From NCBI GenBank assembly GCA_963776465.1, contig CAVZMV010000002.1, positions 2,728,001 through 2,792,000 of the forward strand: 64,000 bases of DNA, in the 5' to 3' direction. The position numbers and the translations under genes were made by a program. Positions 46,149-55,742 of this stretch are shown piece after piece. The notes beneath the pieces are model-generated. The model searched no databases and was not told the DNA's origin. It was given only the letters and a program-made list of their open reading frames with translations. The stretch is from DASRHK01 sp963776465. Its GTDB lineage: Bacteria; Pseudomonadota; Gammaproteobacteria; Nevskiales; Nevskiaceae. How positions within the stretch are numbered: position 1 is the first letter of the stretch; each line of letters starts with the position of its first letter.

Positions 46149-47730
46149 GCGCTCCCATGACCAGCCGGCTTGCTTCGTGAAACCGATGGCAGTCGATGCA
46201 AGTCGACTGCAAGTGTGCGGACGAATTTACTCCGCCATGACATCCCCGGCAAGATTCGATCGACGGCAGCGACAGATCGTCCGCCGTCGACGACGCCTGT
46301 TCCGCGTGACAGTCGTCGCACTTCTGCCAGTCGTGCGCCTCGTGGGTGAAGTGCGCATGCACGAGCCACGATTGCCGCACCTGCAGCGGCCGCGTGCTGA
46401 CGGCCTTACCCTCCGGGCGCACCGTCTCGTGACACTTCGCGCAGACGCGGTTCTCGATTACTTCGTTGACGAGCTCTTCGCGATCGACGCGTCCTGGACG
46501 GGGCGCTGCATCGCCCGGACGTCGTCGCCGCTCCTCGCGCGCTTCCTCCGTGGCCGGCTCGGCCGGCACCTGCACGTGCGCCAGCAAAGCAGCGCGTGCC
46601 AGCTCGTTGTCGCCGTGCGGCAGCCGCACCGGCGTCCCGCCGGCGTCGACGTCCAGCTGGTGACAGCGCTGGCAATGCGCGGCGAAGCGCACCGGCTTGA
46701 ACGACGCCTCGCCCCGACTTCGCGCGTGACATCCCTCGCAGTCCAGCGTCTCGATACCGTCGGGCCCGCGCACGCCACTCGTTTGCAGATGGACGTCGTG
46801 CGGAAACACCAGTCCTGACGCGTCCCGCATGCCTTGGCTCTGCGGCACGCGCGCCGCAACACGTTCGTCACCCTTCGCCACGGTGACGGTTGGCCGGAAC
46901 TCCGGATGATCGCGCTCGAAATCGCTGACACGCCTCAAGTCCGGGAAGTCCGCGAAGCGCTCCGGCGCGCCATGGCAGTCGGTGCAGATGCCCGGATGCT
47001 CGGGCAGGACGCCGTGCGCTCCCTGATGCTCGCGATGACAGCTGGCGCAGCGCCGACCCTCGAGGCCGTCGACTTTCACGATCGCCGGATCGTCCGAATG
47101 CTGGCGGATGCCTGCGTGGCAGGACATGCAGGCCTCGTCGCGGACCGGCACGAAGAGCGTCTGATGACAGACGCCGCAGTCGTTGCCGAATTTCATATGC
47201 GCGTTGCTGATGCCGTCGGTAAGCCAGAGCCGATCGCCAGGCAACACCGCCGCAACGGCTGGCGGCGGGTGCAGCAAGCGGATGACGAGCGGTGCCAGCA
47301 AGCCGAGCACGAGCGTGACGAGCGTCAGCCACAGTGCGGGGCGACGCATCCCCAGGCCGGCGTCGCTCAACGTGTGGCGAGACCGGCCGCGCGCGAGCGC
47401 CGCGGGGTCGGCCAGCTCGACGTCGAGCGCGAGCTCGCCTTCGGCCTGGGACAGTGTCAGCCGATGGCCGCCGATGCGCAGCACGTCGCCGACCTGAACG
47501 TCCGCCGACTGCACGCCCGTGAGCCCGTTGAGCTCCACGCCCATCGGGCAGAGGCTTTCGACCTTGAGCAGCCGCTCGGTACTTTGCAGCAGTCGCGCAT
47601 GACGCAGCGCCACCAGCAAACCCGGCAGCAGGATCGTGCAGTCCGTGGCGCGGCCAAGGATGACCTCGCTGCCTTCGAACAGCTCCTCACCCGTGCCATC
47701 GGAAGTCGAACGCCGGATCAGGAGGCGCAT
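46105..47730 (-). CDS. FHA domain - transmembrane - decaheme c-type cytochrome
   Basis: 541 residues. Residues 1-100 form a cytoplasmic FHA-like domain: VILGRA (23-28, Gly-Arg), LRHARLL (42-48) and VELNG (65-69), a degenerate version of the GR/SxxH/NG phosphothreonine-binding pattern. A single membrane helix follows (LWLTLVTLVLGLLAPLVI, about 133-150), then a periplasmic part with ten CxxCH sites (CGVCH, CMSCH, CASCH, CTDCH, CEGCH, CQRCH, CAKCH, CDDCH, CRGCH, CIDCH). A linker ERRRRPGDAAPRPG shares the RRRPG motif with the barrel protein. Inference: receives electrons from the membrane cytochrome b and is gated or tethered by phosphoprotein binding to FHA. Starts 4 bases after the cytochrome b gene. 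Confidence 0.85.
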   Translation of the reverse strand: MRLLIRRSTSDGTGEELFEGSEVILGRATDCTILLPGLLVALRHARLLQSTERLLKVESLCPMGVELNGLTGVQSADVQVGDVLRIGGHRLTLSQAEGELALDVELADPAALARGRSRHTLSDAGLGMRRPALWLTLVTLVLGLLAPLVIRLLHPPPAVAAVLPGDRLWLTDGISNAHMKFGNDCGVCHQTLFVPVRDEACMSCHAGIRQHSDDPAIVKVDGLEGRRCASCHREHQGAHGVLPEHPGICTDCHGAPERFADFPDLRRVSDFERDHPEFRPTVTVAKGDERVAARVPQSQGMRDASGLVFPHDVHLQTSGVRGPDGIETLDCEGCHARSRGEASFKPVRFAAHCQRCHQLDVDAGGTPVRLPHGDNELARAALLAHVQVPAEPATEEAREERRRRPGDAAPRPGRVDREELVNEVIENRVCAKCHETVRPEGKAVSTRPLQVRQSWLVHAHFTHEAHDWQKCDDCHAEQASSTADDLSLPSIESCRGCHGGVNSSAHLQSTCIDCHRFHEASRLVMGALADVAEQTAAEKEE

Positions 47731-47734
47731 CGCT

Positions 47735-48742
47735 TCACCAGTACAGGAACACGGTGACGATGTGGACGATCAGCGCCGCCAGCAGGCTCACCGTCAGGGG
47801 CACGTGCACGTAGAGCCAGACGTTGAGCCTGGCGCGCAACGTGATGTCGCGATTGATGCGCTCGACCAGCGTCTTGCGCTGCGAGATCGTCTGCAGGACT
47901 TTCTGCAGCGACTCGGCGCGCGGATCGCGCCCGGCGTCGAAGATCTGGCCGGCGACGAACATGATCGTCACCTGGCGCCGCCCTTTCTCCGGCGCCGCGG
48001 CTGGCGCCGCGCGGGCCGGCATGGCCGCGGGCGCGCTGGCGATCTGGGTCTTCTTCAGGCTGAAGAACGAATCCAGGTCGCCGCGATCCTCCGGGGCGGA
48101 GTAGTTGCCGCTTAGCTGCTCCCAGATCGAGCCGCCGACGCGCACCTTGCCGACCGACCGCGCGACCACGGCGTGCGTCTCCGGGTCGACCTTGTCGGCC
48201 AGGGACAGCGCCGCCTCGTCCAGGCTCGCGACCTCCGCGATCATGGCGTCGAAGCCCATCTGGTCGCGATTGGCGGTGATGCGCGTCGGCAGGGTTGCGT
48301 AGACGACGATCCCGTAGATGCCGCTGACGATGACCAGGATCATCAGCGCGTAGGCCAGCGTGTGCACGTTCCAGCCGAAGCTGAAGCCGGTGTGCAGCGT
48401 CGCGACCATGAGCAGCGACAGACCCAGGTACACGTGCGCCGATGTCCACGCCTGCGCCTGGCCGCGTCCTTCGCGATAGCGCCGCTTGCGCACGCCGAGC
48501 CATGCCAGCCAGAAGATCAGCAGCGCCCCGATCGTGCCCAGCGTGTAGCCGAGCCAGGTGTTGCCGCTGGGCCCGTGCTGCGGGTCGTGCCACGCGTAGA
48601 CCGCCACGCTGCCGAGGGACAGGGCCGCGCCGATCTTGAGGAACAGGTAGTTCTTGTAGACGAGGAAGGAGCGATGCTCGGCGGCTCCTTCGCCGGGCGA
48701 GAGCGTGAACAGCCGCTTGAGGAGACCCTTAACGACCGCCAC
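47735..48742 (-). CDS. Membrane b-type cytochrome (di-heme, ferric-reductase-like)
   Basis: 335 residues. Five hydrophobic helices: about 33-51, 63-83, 101-118, 127-149 and 310-334, with a cytoplasmic/periplasmic loop of about 155 residues between the fourth and fifth. Two helices carry histidine pairs 14 residues apart: His103/His117 (SAHVYLGLSLLMVATLHTG) and His313/His327 (LYVHVPLTVSLLAALIVHI). That is the bis-His arrangement for two stacked b hemes across the membrane. It would carry electrons from the FAD/FeS protein on the cytoplasmic side to the periplasmic cytochromes. Start overlaps the upstream oxidoreductase stop by 14 bases. Confidence 0.75.
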   Translation of the reverse strand: MAVVKGLLKRLFTLSPGEGAAEHRSFLVYKNYLFLKIGAALSLGSVAVYAWHDPQHGPSGNTWLGYTLGTIGALLIFWLAWLGVRKRRYREGRGQAQAWTSAHVYLGLSLLMVATLHTGFSFGWNVHTLAYALMILVIVSGIYGIVVYATLPTRITANRDQMGFDAMIAEVASLDEAALSLADKVDPETHAVVARSVGKVRVGGSIWEQLSGNYSAPEDRGDLDSFFSLKKTQIASAPAAMPARAAPAAAPEKGRRQVTIMFVAGQIFDAGRDPRAESLQKVLQTISQRKTLVERINRDITLRARLNVWLYVHVPLTVSLLAALIVHIVTVFLYW

Positions 48743-51153
48743 TCGAAAGGACCTTGAAGAATTCCTCAGGGCCTACTCGAATCGCAGCGCCGGTCGGACA
48801 GGCCTGCACGCAGGCCGGGCCTTCCTCGCGCTTGCCGCACATGTCGCACTTGACCGCCTTCTTCGCGCTCCCCTTCGGATAATCGTGCAGGTCGCTGCCG
48901 GGCGCCGGCCCGCGACCGAGCAGCATCCATTGCCACAGGCTCGGGGCCTTGGCCGTTTCCACGCCCATCTGGATCACGCCGTACGGGCAATTGCGCTCGC
49001 AGTTGCCGCAGCCGATGCAGGTGCTCTGGATGTACACCTCGCCGTTCTGGGCGCGGTGGATCGCATCGGGCGGGCAATCCTTCATGCAGTGCGGATGCTC
49101 GCAATGGCGACACGAGGTCGGCACGTGCAGGTTCTGGAACGTCGCCCCGGCCTCGCGGTTCAAGCGCGACACGTTGCCGTGCGTGGAGGCGCATGCCTTC
49201 TCGCACTGGTCGCAGCGCACGCACAAGCGCCTCGTCGATCAGCAGCGCGTCGGTCGCCTCGCCCATGCCCTGCTGGACCAGGAACTGCATCATCTGGCCG
49301 CGCTCGGGCGTGCGCTCCATGTCCATGCGCGCCTCGATCTGGTTGCGGAAGCGCTCGCGCACCACGCTGCGCAGCTCGGGGTTCTGCTCCAGCAGCTTCA
49401 TGAAGGCGTCGGCGCTGATCCCCAGCGCTTCGGTCTTGATCGCTGCCTGCGCGGTCTGGCGGCGCTTGCTGCCGGCGATGACGTCGAGCTCGCCGAAGTA
49501 CTGCCCCGCGGCGACGTAGTTCAAGACGATGTCCTTGTCGGCGGCGGCCGCCGACACCATCACCGAGCCTGAGCGGATCAGGAAAATCTCCTTGGCTTCC
49601 TCGCCGGCGGAGTAAATCTTGTCCTTGGCCTTGAACTGGTGAAGCCTGGCGGTCGCAAGCACCTCCGACAGCTGCGCCTCGTCCGCACCCGGCGCCAGGT
49701 TGGTCTGCAGCGCGCGCAGCGCGAAGGTGCGATCGACGTAGCGGCGCACCACGTCGTTGGAGGCGATCAGCTTGAGCATGGTCCGCCGCGGCACTTCCAT
49801 CAGCACGCACTCGGGGCCTGCATCCACCGAAGCGGCGCGGCGGCGCCCCGAGATCAGCGACATCTCGCCGAAGATACGGCCCGACTTGATCTTCTTGTCC
49901 TTGCTGCGATCGGCCTCGTCGATGACGACGGCGACCGAGCCGGACAGCACGATGTAGACCTGGGTGTCGTAGTCGTCCTTCTCGAACACGCGCTCGCCCG
50001 CCTTCGGCGAGCGGATCTTGCTCTCGAGCAGGAACTCACGCAATTGCAATCTGTTGAGAGACGCCAGCACCGGCGAGCGCAGACGCAGCACGTCGAGGAT
50101 GGCCTCGACGTCCGTGGTCGCCGCGAACGCCGGAACGGCCGCGAATTTCTCCCGCAGGATCGGCTCGTCGGCAGGCACCACCGGGCGGCCGGTGATGAAC
50201 TCGACCACCTCGTAGCCCTGGTTCATCGCCTGCTTGATCAGCGGATAGCCGGCTAGCGCACCGATGATGTACATGCCCGGAACGTTGGACTCGTAGGTCG
50301 ACGACACCATCGGCAGCGCGGTCTTCTCGCTCGACGGGAACTGCACGCCGCAGCCCTCGACGAAGTCGCGCGGCGCGGTGGCGCCAAGCCGGCCGATGAT
50401 CCGGTCGCATGGCACCTCGACGGGGCCTTCCTTGGAATTGAGCCTGAGCAGCATGCGCCGGCCGGAGGCATGTCCCTGCGGCGCTTCCTCCACCTTCTCG
50501 ATCGAGCTGTGGTAATGGCACTTGACCTTGCCCTGCTCGATCGCCTGCAGGATGAGCAGGTTGTTACCTTCCTTGGCGCGGGAGAACTCGCCCTTGCGGT
50601 TGACGATGTGCACCTTGTTCGTCTTGGCCAGCGCCACCGCGTTCTCGATCGCCGCATCGCCGGCGCCGACGACGACGATGGTCTCGCCCTTGTACTCGTC
50701 GGGATCGTCGAGCTGGTATTGCACGTGCGGCAGGTCTTCGCCGGGCGCACCGAGCTTGTTGGGATTGCCCTGCACGCCGATGCAGAGCACGACGCGTTCC
50801 GCCTCGACGGCCTCACCGCCCTTCACGGACAGCTTGAACTTGTCCCCGGCCTTCTCGATCTTGATGACCTCGGCGCGGTAACGGATGTTGACCTTGCGCC
50901 GCGCCACGTCCTGGTTCCAGGCATCGAGGATGGACTCGCGCGAGCCGGCGTCGAATCCGGCGCTGGCGCGCAGCGGCAGCACGCTGGGCTCGGCCATCAC
51001 GTGCTTGCCCTTCTGGTAGCGGAAGATCGTGTTGGAGACGTGCGGCTGGGCTTCGAGCAGGATGTGCGAGTCGCCGGCCTCCGCGGCGCGGCACGCGGCA
51101 GACAGGCCGCCCGGGCCCGAGCCGACGATGGCGATGCGGTAACTGTCCCCCAC
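48729..51153 (-). CDS. FAD-NAD(P) oxidoreductase fused to two cyclic-nucleotide-binding domains and a 4x[4Fe-4S] ferredoxin (one frameshift)
   Basis: About 808 residues when joined. Residues 1-330: two-dinucleotide-fold reductase with IVGSGPGGLS (9-18) and VVGAGDAAIENAV (161-173), YpdA/thioredoxin-reductase-like but lacking the CxxC active site. Residues 355-470 and 490-600: two CAP_ED domains with phosphate-binding cassettes FGEMSLISGRRRAAS and FGELDVIAGSKRRQTA. Then, after a frame change near 49,228 (one extra base after DEAL), a ferredoxin part with CVRCDQCEKAC, CRHCEHPHCMKDCP, CIGCGNCERNCPYG and CDMCGKREEGPACVQACP, resembling HybA/NrfC four-cluster proteins. Inference: NAD(P)H-to-quinone/heme electron entry, allosterically controlled by cAMP or cGMP. 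Start GTG 51153. First gene of the redox operon. Confidence 0.85.
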
Positions 51154-51228
51154 GAAACGAATCTCTCAAACGGATGGGCGTATCTTGATACCTCCCACCG
51201 CCGCCGTAAACGGTAAGATTCCTACGTC
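51154..51228. promoter_or_regulatory. Divergent intergenic region of the redox cluster
   Basis: 75 bases separate the two divergent operons and must hold both promoters. On the plus strand TTGATA (51185-51190) and TAAACG (51207-51212) are 16 bases apart, a weak promoter match. An imperfect palindrome GTATC-TT-GATAC (51180-51191) overlaps it and could be an operator. No FNR or CRP consensus box is visible by eye. Confidence 0.35.
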
Positions 51229-52563
51229 ATGGGGAAAGTCCTGTTGCCAACACGCGTTGCGACCTTCGCGCTCGTGTCGCTGCTCGCGCAGGCGGCCGGC
51301 GCGGCGTCCCTGCCGTTCCAGGCCAAGGAGCGGCACGAGGGCGTGGCCAGCTGCGCCGGCAGCAACTGTCATGGCGCCAGCAAGCCTGCATCCGACTCCT
51401 CGATCCTGCAGAACGAGTATCTGACCTGGGATCGCAAGGACGCGCACTCCAACGCCTACAAGCTGCTGCTGTCCCCGGCGGGCCGCCGCATCGCCGCCAA
51501 CCTGGGCCTCAAGAGCGCGCAGGACGCGCCGGAATGCCTGACGTGCCACAGCGACTACGTCGGCGAGAGCCTTCGCGGGCGCCGGTATCAGCTCAGCGAA
51601 GGCGTGACCTGCGAGGCCTGCCACGGCGGCGCGCAGAACTGGATCGGCCCGCACTTCAACGGCGCCACGCACGCGGAGAACGTCGCCGCGGGCCTGTATC
51701 CGCTGGAAGAGCCAGTCGCGCGCGCCAAGCTGTGCCTGCAGTGCCACTTCGGCAGCGACGACAAGAAGATCGACCACCGCATCATGGGCGCGGGACACCC
51801 GGCGCTGTCGGTGGACTTCGAGCTGGACTCCAACACCAGCAGCCAGCCGGCGCACTTCAAGGTCGACGAGGACTATCGCAAGCGCAAGGGCTACGAGTCC
51901 GACGTCAAGGTCTGGGCCGTCGGCCAGCTCGCCGCGTCGCAGTTCCTGCTCGAGGGCCTGACCAGCGAGCGCTTCAAGGATCACGGCCTGTTTCCCGAGC
52001 TCGTGTTCTTCGACTGCAATGCCTGCCACCATCCGATGCAGCCGCCCCGGTGGAGCTCGGGCGTTGGCGGAGCGCTCGATCCGGGTGACGTGCGCCTGGC
52101 CGATGCCAACCTTGTTATCAGCGGACAGATCGTCGACGTGCTGCAGCCAGCGTCTTCGAAGCGCTGGAGCGAGCTCCTCGCCGAGCTGCGTCGCGCCAGT
52201 GGTCAGTCCGTCGCCAAGGTGCGCGAGGCGGCCGGGCCGCTGAAGAAGCTCGCGGCAGACGTCCTGCCCGACGTGGCCAAGCATCGCATCACCCGCGCCG
52301 AGGCCGCGGCCATCATGGAGCGCCTCGCCGGCGCCGGCATCGCGCAGGACGCGGCGAGCTACTCGGCGGCCAAGCAGATCTACTACGCGCTAGACGCCTA
52401 CCGCGCGTTCCTCGGCCAGGAAGGCGCCAAGTCGGCCGCGCTCGACAAGGCGATGGACCAGATGTTCTCTGCGGTCGACGCCACGATCAAATACGATCCC
52501 GAGACGATGCGCTCGTCGCTCAAGGCCGCGCGCAGCGCGCTCTCCGGCACACAGGCAAATTGA
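51229..52563 (+). CDS. Cytochrome c554-like multiheme cytochrome
   Basis: 444 residues. Signal peptide (VATFALVSLLAQAAGAAS). Heme motifs: an unusual CAGSNCH (C-x4-CH) at about 42-48, then CLTCH, CEACH, CLQCH and CNACH. The layout (CxxNCHGA near the start, GVTCEACHGGAQNWIGPH, LCLQCHFG, DHRIMGAGHPAL, FDCNACHHPM) follows the cytochrome c554/c' family seen in nitrifiers and multiheme respiratory proteins. The C-terminal 150 residues are helical without hemes. Divergent from the redox operon and overlapping the PP2C gene by one base; an electron carrier is expected. Confidence 0.8.
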   Translation: MGKVLLPTRVATFALVSLLAQAAGAASLPFQAKERHEGVASCAGSNCHGASKPASDSSILQNEYLTWDRKDAHSNAYKLLLSPAGRRIAANLGLKSAQDAPECLTCHSDYVGESLRGRRYQLSEGVTCEACHGGAQNWIGPHFNGATHAENVAAGLYPLEEPVARAKLCLQCHFGSDDKKIDHRIMGAGHPALSVDFELDSNTSSQPAHFKVDEDYRKRKGYESDVKVWAVGQLAASQFLLEGLTSERFKDHGLFPELVFFDCNACHHPMQPPRWSSGVGGALDPGDVRLADANLVISGQIVDVLQPASSKRWSELLAELRRASGQSVAKVREAAGPLKKLAADVLPDVAKHRITRAEAAAIMERLAGAGIAQDAASYSAAKQIYYALDAYRAFLGQEGAKSAALDKAMDQMFSAVDATIKYDPETMRSSLKAARSALSGTQAN

Positions 52564-53303
52564 TGGGCCTGCTCGACTGGATCAGGCGCAGCAAGCCGGT
52601 CAGCGTCCAGCTCGCGGGCGCCACGCATTCAGGTAAATCCCGGTCGCACAACGAGGATGCATACGGTCTCGATGCCGCGCATCACTGCGCCGTCATCGCC
52701 GACGGCATGGGCGGGCTGGCTCGCGGCGAGGTTGCCAGCCGCGTCGTGGTCGACAGCGTGCTCGGAGCCGTCGGCCGCGGCGAGCGTGTTGCCAGCGCTC
52801 TGGCGCAGGCCCATCGCCGCATCCAGGAGCTGAGCACCGCGCCCAGCGGCGAGCGCATGGGCGCCACCGCGGTCGCCGTGACCTTCGACGGCGGCGAAGC
52901 CCACATCACCTGGATGGGCGACAGCCGCGCCTACCTCTGGCGCGACGGACAGCTCACGCAGCTGACCAAGGATCACTCCTTCGTGCAGGAGCTGATCGAT
53001 GCCGGCGCGATCACCAGGGCCGAAGCCGACCAGCACCCCAACCGCAACGTGGTGACGCGCGCCGTCGGCATCGCCGATCCTGCCGAGCGCGCGCCGGCGC
53101 AGCTGACCATGGAGCTGCGCGGCGGCGACCGGATCCTGCTTTGCACCGACGGACTGCATGGCTACCTGCCGCAGGAGAAGATCGTCGAGGAGCTGCGCAA
53201 CGCCGGTGGCAGCGACCTGCCCGACCGGCTGATCCGGCGCGCGCTCGCCGATACGGACGCCGGCGACAACATCACCGTGGTCTGCGCGCAGGTGCAAGGC
53301 TAA
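52563..53303 (+). CDS. PP2C-family Ser/Thr protein phosphatase
   Basis: 246 residues from ATG 52563, overlapping the cytochrome stop (TGATG). PP2C motifs: RSHNEDAYG (27-35), IADGMGGLARGE (45-56, metal-binding Asp), MGATAVAV, MGDSRAYLWRDG, LTKDHSF, LCTDGLHGYL and GDNITVV. This compact version without extra domains is the stand-alone Stp/PppA type. It lies directly before the kinase gene, the usual kinase/phosphatase pair, and would remove the phosphates read by FHA domains. Confidence 0.93.
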   Translation: MGLLDWIRRSKPVSVQLAGATHSGKSRSHNEDAYGLDAAHHCAVIADGMGGLARGEVASRVVVDSVLGAVGRGERVASALAQAHRRIQELSTAPSGERMGATAVAVTFDGGEAHITWMGDSRAYLWRDGQLTQLTKDHSFVQELIDAGAITRAEADQHPNRNVVTRAVGIADPAERAPAQLTMELRGGDRILLCTDGLHGYLPQEKIVEELRNAGGSDLPDRLIRRALADTDAGDNITVVCAQVQG

Positions 53304-53310
53304 GGCGCAG

Positions 53311-55741
53311 ATGCTTCAAGCCGATTCACTCCTCGGGACTGTACAAGATCCTTCGACCGCTCGGCTCCGGCGGCATGGCCGACGTCTACGAGGCCGAGGA
53401 CCAGAAGCTCGGCCGGCACGTCGCGCTCAAGGTCCTGCCGCCGGAATTCGGGCGCAACCCGCAGCTGGTGACCCGCTTCGAGAAGGAGGTGCGCGCCGCC
53501 GCCGCGCTGAATCACCACGGCATCGTCACGGTGTTCGAGGTCGGCCAGGACCAGGGCCTGCACTACTTCTCGATGCGCCTGCTCACCGGCGGCGACCTGC
53601 GCGGGCGCATCGACAAAGGCCTGACGCCTCTGGAGGCGCTGGCGATCCTGCGTGAGGTGGCGGACGCCTTCGGGCACGCGCACACGCGCGGCTTCGTGCA
53701 TCGCGACGTCAAGCCCGAGAACATCATGTTCGACGAGGATGGCTATCCCGTCCTCACCGATTTCGGCATCGCCAAGGCGCTCGACGCCGGCACGCGCGTG
53801 ACGGCTACTGGTGTCTCCATCGGCACGCCGCGCTACATCAGCCCCGAACAGGCGCGCGGTCGCGCCGTCGATGCGCGCGCAGATCTCTACAGCCTGGGCG
53901 TGATCCTCTTCGAGATGCTCACCGGCAAGCCGCCCTATGACGGCGACGAGGCGCTGGCGGTCATCTTCAAACACGTCACCGAGCCGGTGCCCAAGCTGCC
54001 GGCGGATCACGCCGCAATGCAGCCGCTGGTCGACCGGCTGATGGCCAAGGAGCCGGACCAGCGCCCGGCGTCGGCCAAGGAGCTGATCAAGCTGATCGAC
54101 GCGGTCATGCCGCGTACTCCGACCCAGGAAGTGCGGATCACCTCGACGCAGCAGAATCCGCTCATCCAGCAGCTCATGACCCCGCGCACCGGCGTGCAGA
54201 CGGTGGTCGACAGTCAGACCCGCGACCACGCCAAGCAGCTGGCCGCGGAAGAGCAGCGTCAGAAGGACGAGGCCAAAAGGCGGCAGGAGGAAGCCGAAGC
54301 CAAGCTGGCCGCAGAAGAAAAGAGGAAGGCCGAGGAGGCCGAAGAGCGACGCAAGGCGGAGGAAGCGCAGCGCCGCGCCGACGAAGCGCACGCGGAGGCA
54401 GAGCGCAAGGCGCTGGCCAAGGCGCAGGAAGAAGAAGCTGGCCGCCAGCGCGCAGAGGCCGAGCGCCAGGCCGCCGAGGCGCTGAAGAAGAAGCAGGAAG
54501 AGGAGCGCAAGGCCGCAGCCGACGAGGCGATGCGGCTGGCGTTGCAGGCGAAGAAGAAGCAGGAGGAGGACGCGCGCGCCAAGGCAGCCGAGGAACAGCG
54601 CCGCAAGCGCGAGGAAGACGCCCGTCTCAAGCGCGAGCAGGACGAGCGGCGCAAGGCGGAGGAAGAAGCAGCCCGGCTCGCCCTGGCCGCGAAGAAGAAG
54701 CAGGAGCAGGAGGCGCGACGCCAGGCCGAGGAGGAAGAGCGCGAACGCAAGCGCGTCGCGGAGCAGAAGCGCAAGGAGGAAGAGCAGCGCCGCAGAGACG
54801 AGCTGCAGAAGCAGAAGGCCGAAGCGGCCGCGCGCGACAAGGCCGAGCAGGACCGCAAGAAGCGCGAAGCCGAGGAGCGCAAGCGTGCAGCGCGCGAAGA
54901 AGAGTTGCGCCTGGAGCAGCAGGCGCGCGCACGCGGCACGGTGCTCCCGACGCAAGACCTGTCCTCGCCGCGACCCGAGCCGACGCCGCGTCGCGGCGTT
55001 CCTCGCGGCGTCGCCGTTTTCCTGTGGGTGATCGCCATCGGCGCAGTCGCAGCCGTGGGCTATCGACAGTTCAGCAAGTCGACGCCCGCACCGGCGACCG
55101 CGCCGACGGTCACCGAGGACACGCGCACGAAGCAAGGCACGGACACTGCGAGCGAGGCCAAGGCCCGCGAGGCCGCTGCAAGGAAGCAAGCCGAGGAAGA
55201 GGCAGCCAGGCAGGCTGCCGCCAGAGAGGCCGCTGCAAGAGAATCAGCCGCGCAGGAAGTTTCAGCGAAGGAAACCGCCGCGAAAGATGCAGCAGCGAAG
55301 GAAGCAGCGGCAAGGAAATTCGCCGAGGAGCAGGAAGCGGCGAAGCTGAAGGCGCAGCGGGAACAGGCCCAGCGCAAGGCCGATCAGGAAGCGGTGGAAA
55401 AGCGCGCGCGCGACGAAGCAGCGCTGCGCGATCGGCTCGAGCAGGAGGCCGCCGCCAAGAAAGCGCGGGAGCAGGAAGCCGCGACGCGCAAGGCTCAGGA
55501 ACAGGAACAGGAAGCCGCGCGCCGGAAGGCCGAGCAGGAGGCGGCGCGCAAGCGCTCGCAGGAAGAAGCCAGGCGGCGGGCCGAGGCGGAAGCCGCGCAG
55601 AGGGCGCGCGAGGAAGAGGCGGCTCGCGCCAAGGCTGCGCCCGTCACCGAACCGTCCCCGAACGACGAAGCCGCGCAGCTGCGGGCGGAGGAAGAGGCGC
55701 GCAAGAAGAAGGAGCGCGCCAAGCGCCCGACCGGCTTCTAA
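53311..55741 (+). CDS. Membrane Ser/Thr protein kinase with TolA-like coiled coils on both sides of the membrane
   Basis: About 809 residues. Kinase domain: LGSGGMADVYEAED, VALKVLPPEF (VAIK Lys), HRDVKPENIMFDEDGY, TDFGIAKALD, GTPRYISPEQARG, DLYSLGVILFEMLTGKPPYDG; all catalytic residues are present. Next comes a 270-residue Ala/Glu/Lys/Arg-rich coiled coil, one membrane helix (GVAVFLWVIAIGAVAAVGY) and a second 200-residue TolA-like periplasmic coiled coil. ATG 53311 has an AAGG box 5 bases upstream and reads MLQADSLLG, but an extra base near 53,337 is needed to reach LYKILRPLGSGG; there is no other good start. Likely substrates are FHA-bound proteins of the locus (inference). Charged low-complexity arms may bind peptidoglycan or partners. 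Confidence 0.88.
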
Positions 55742-55742
55742 G

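Noticed and set aside
53300..55189. 629-residue minus-strand open frame rich in Leu
   Set aside because: Mirror of the kinase coiled coil (Glu/Lys/Ala codons read as Leu/Phe/Arg); the kinase has clear motifs.
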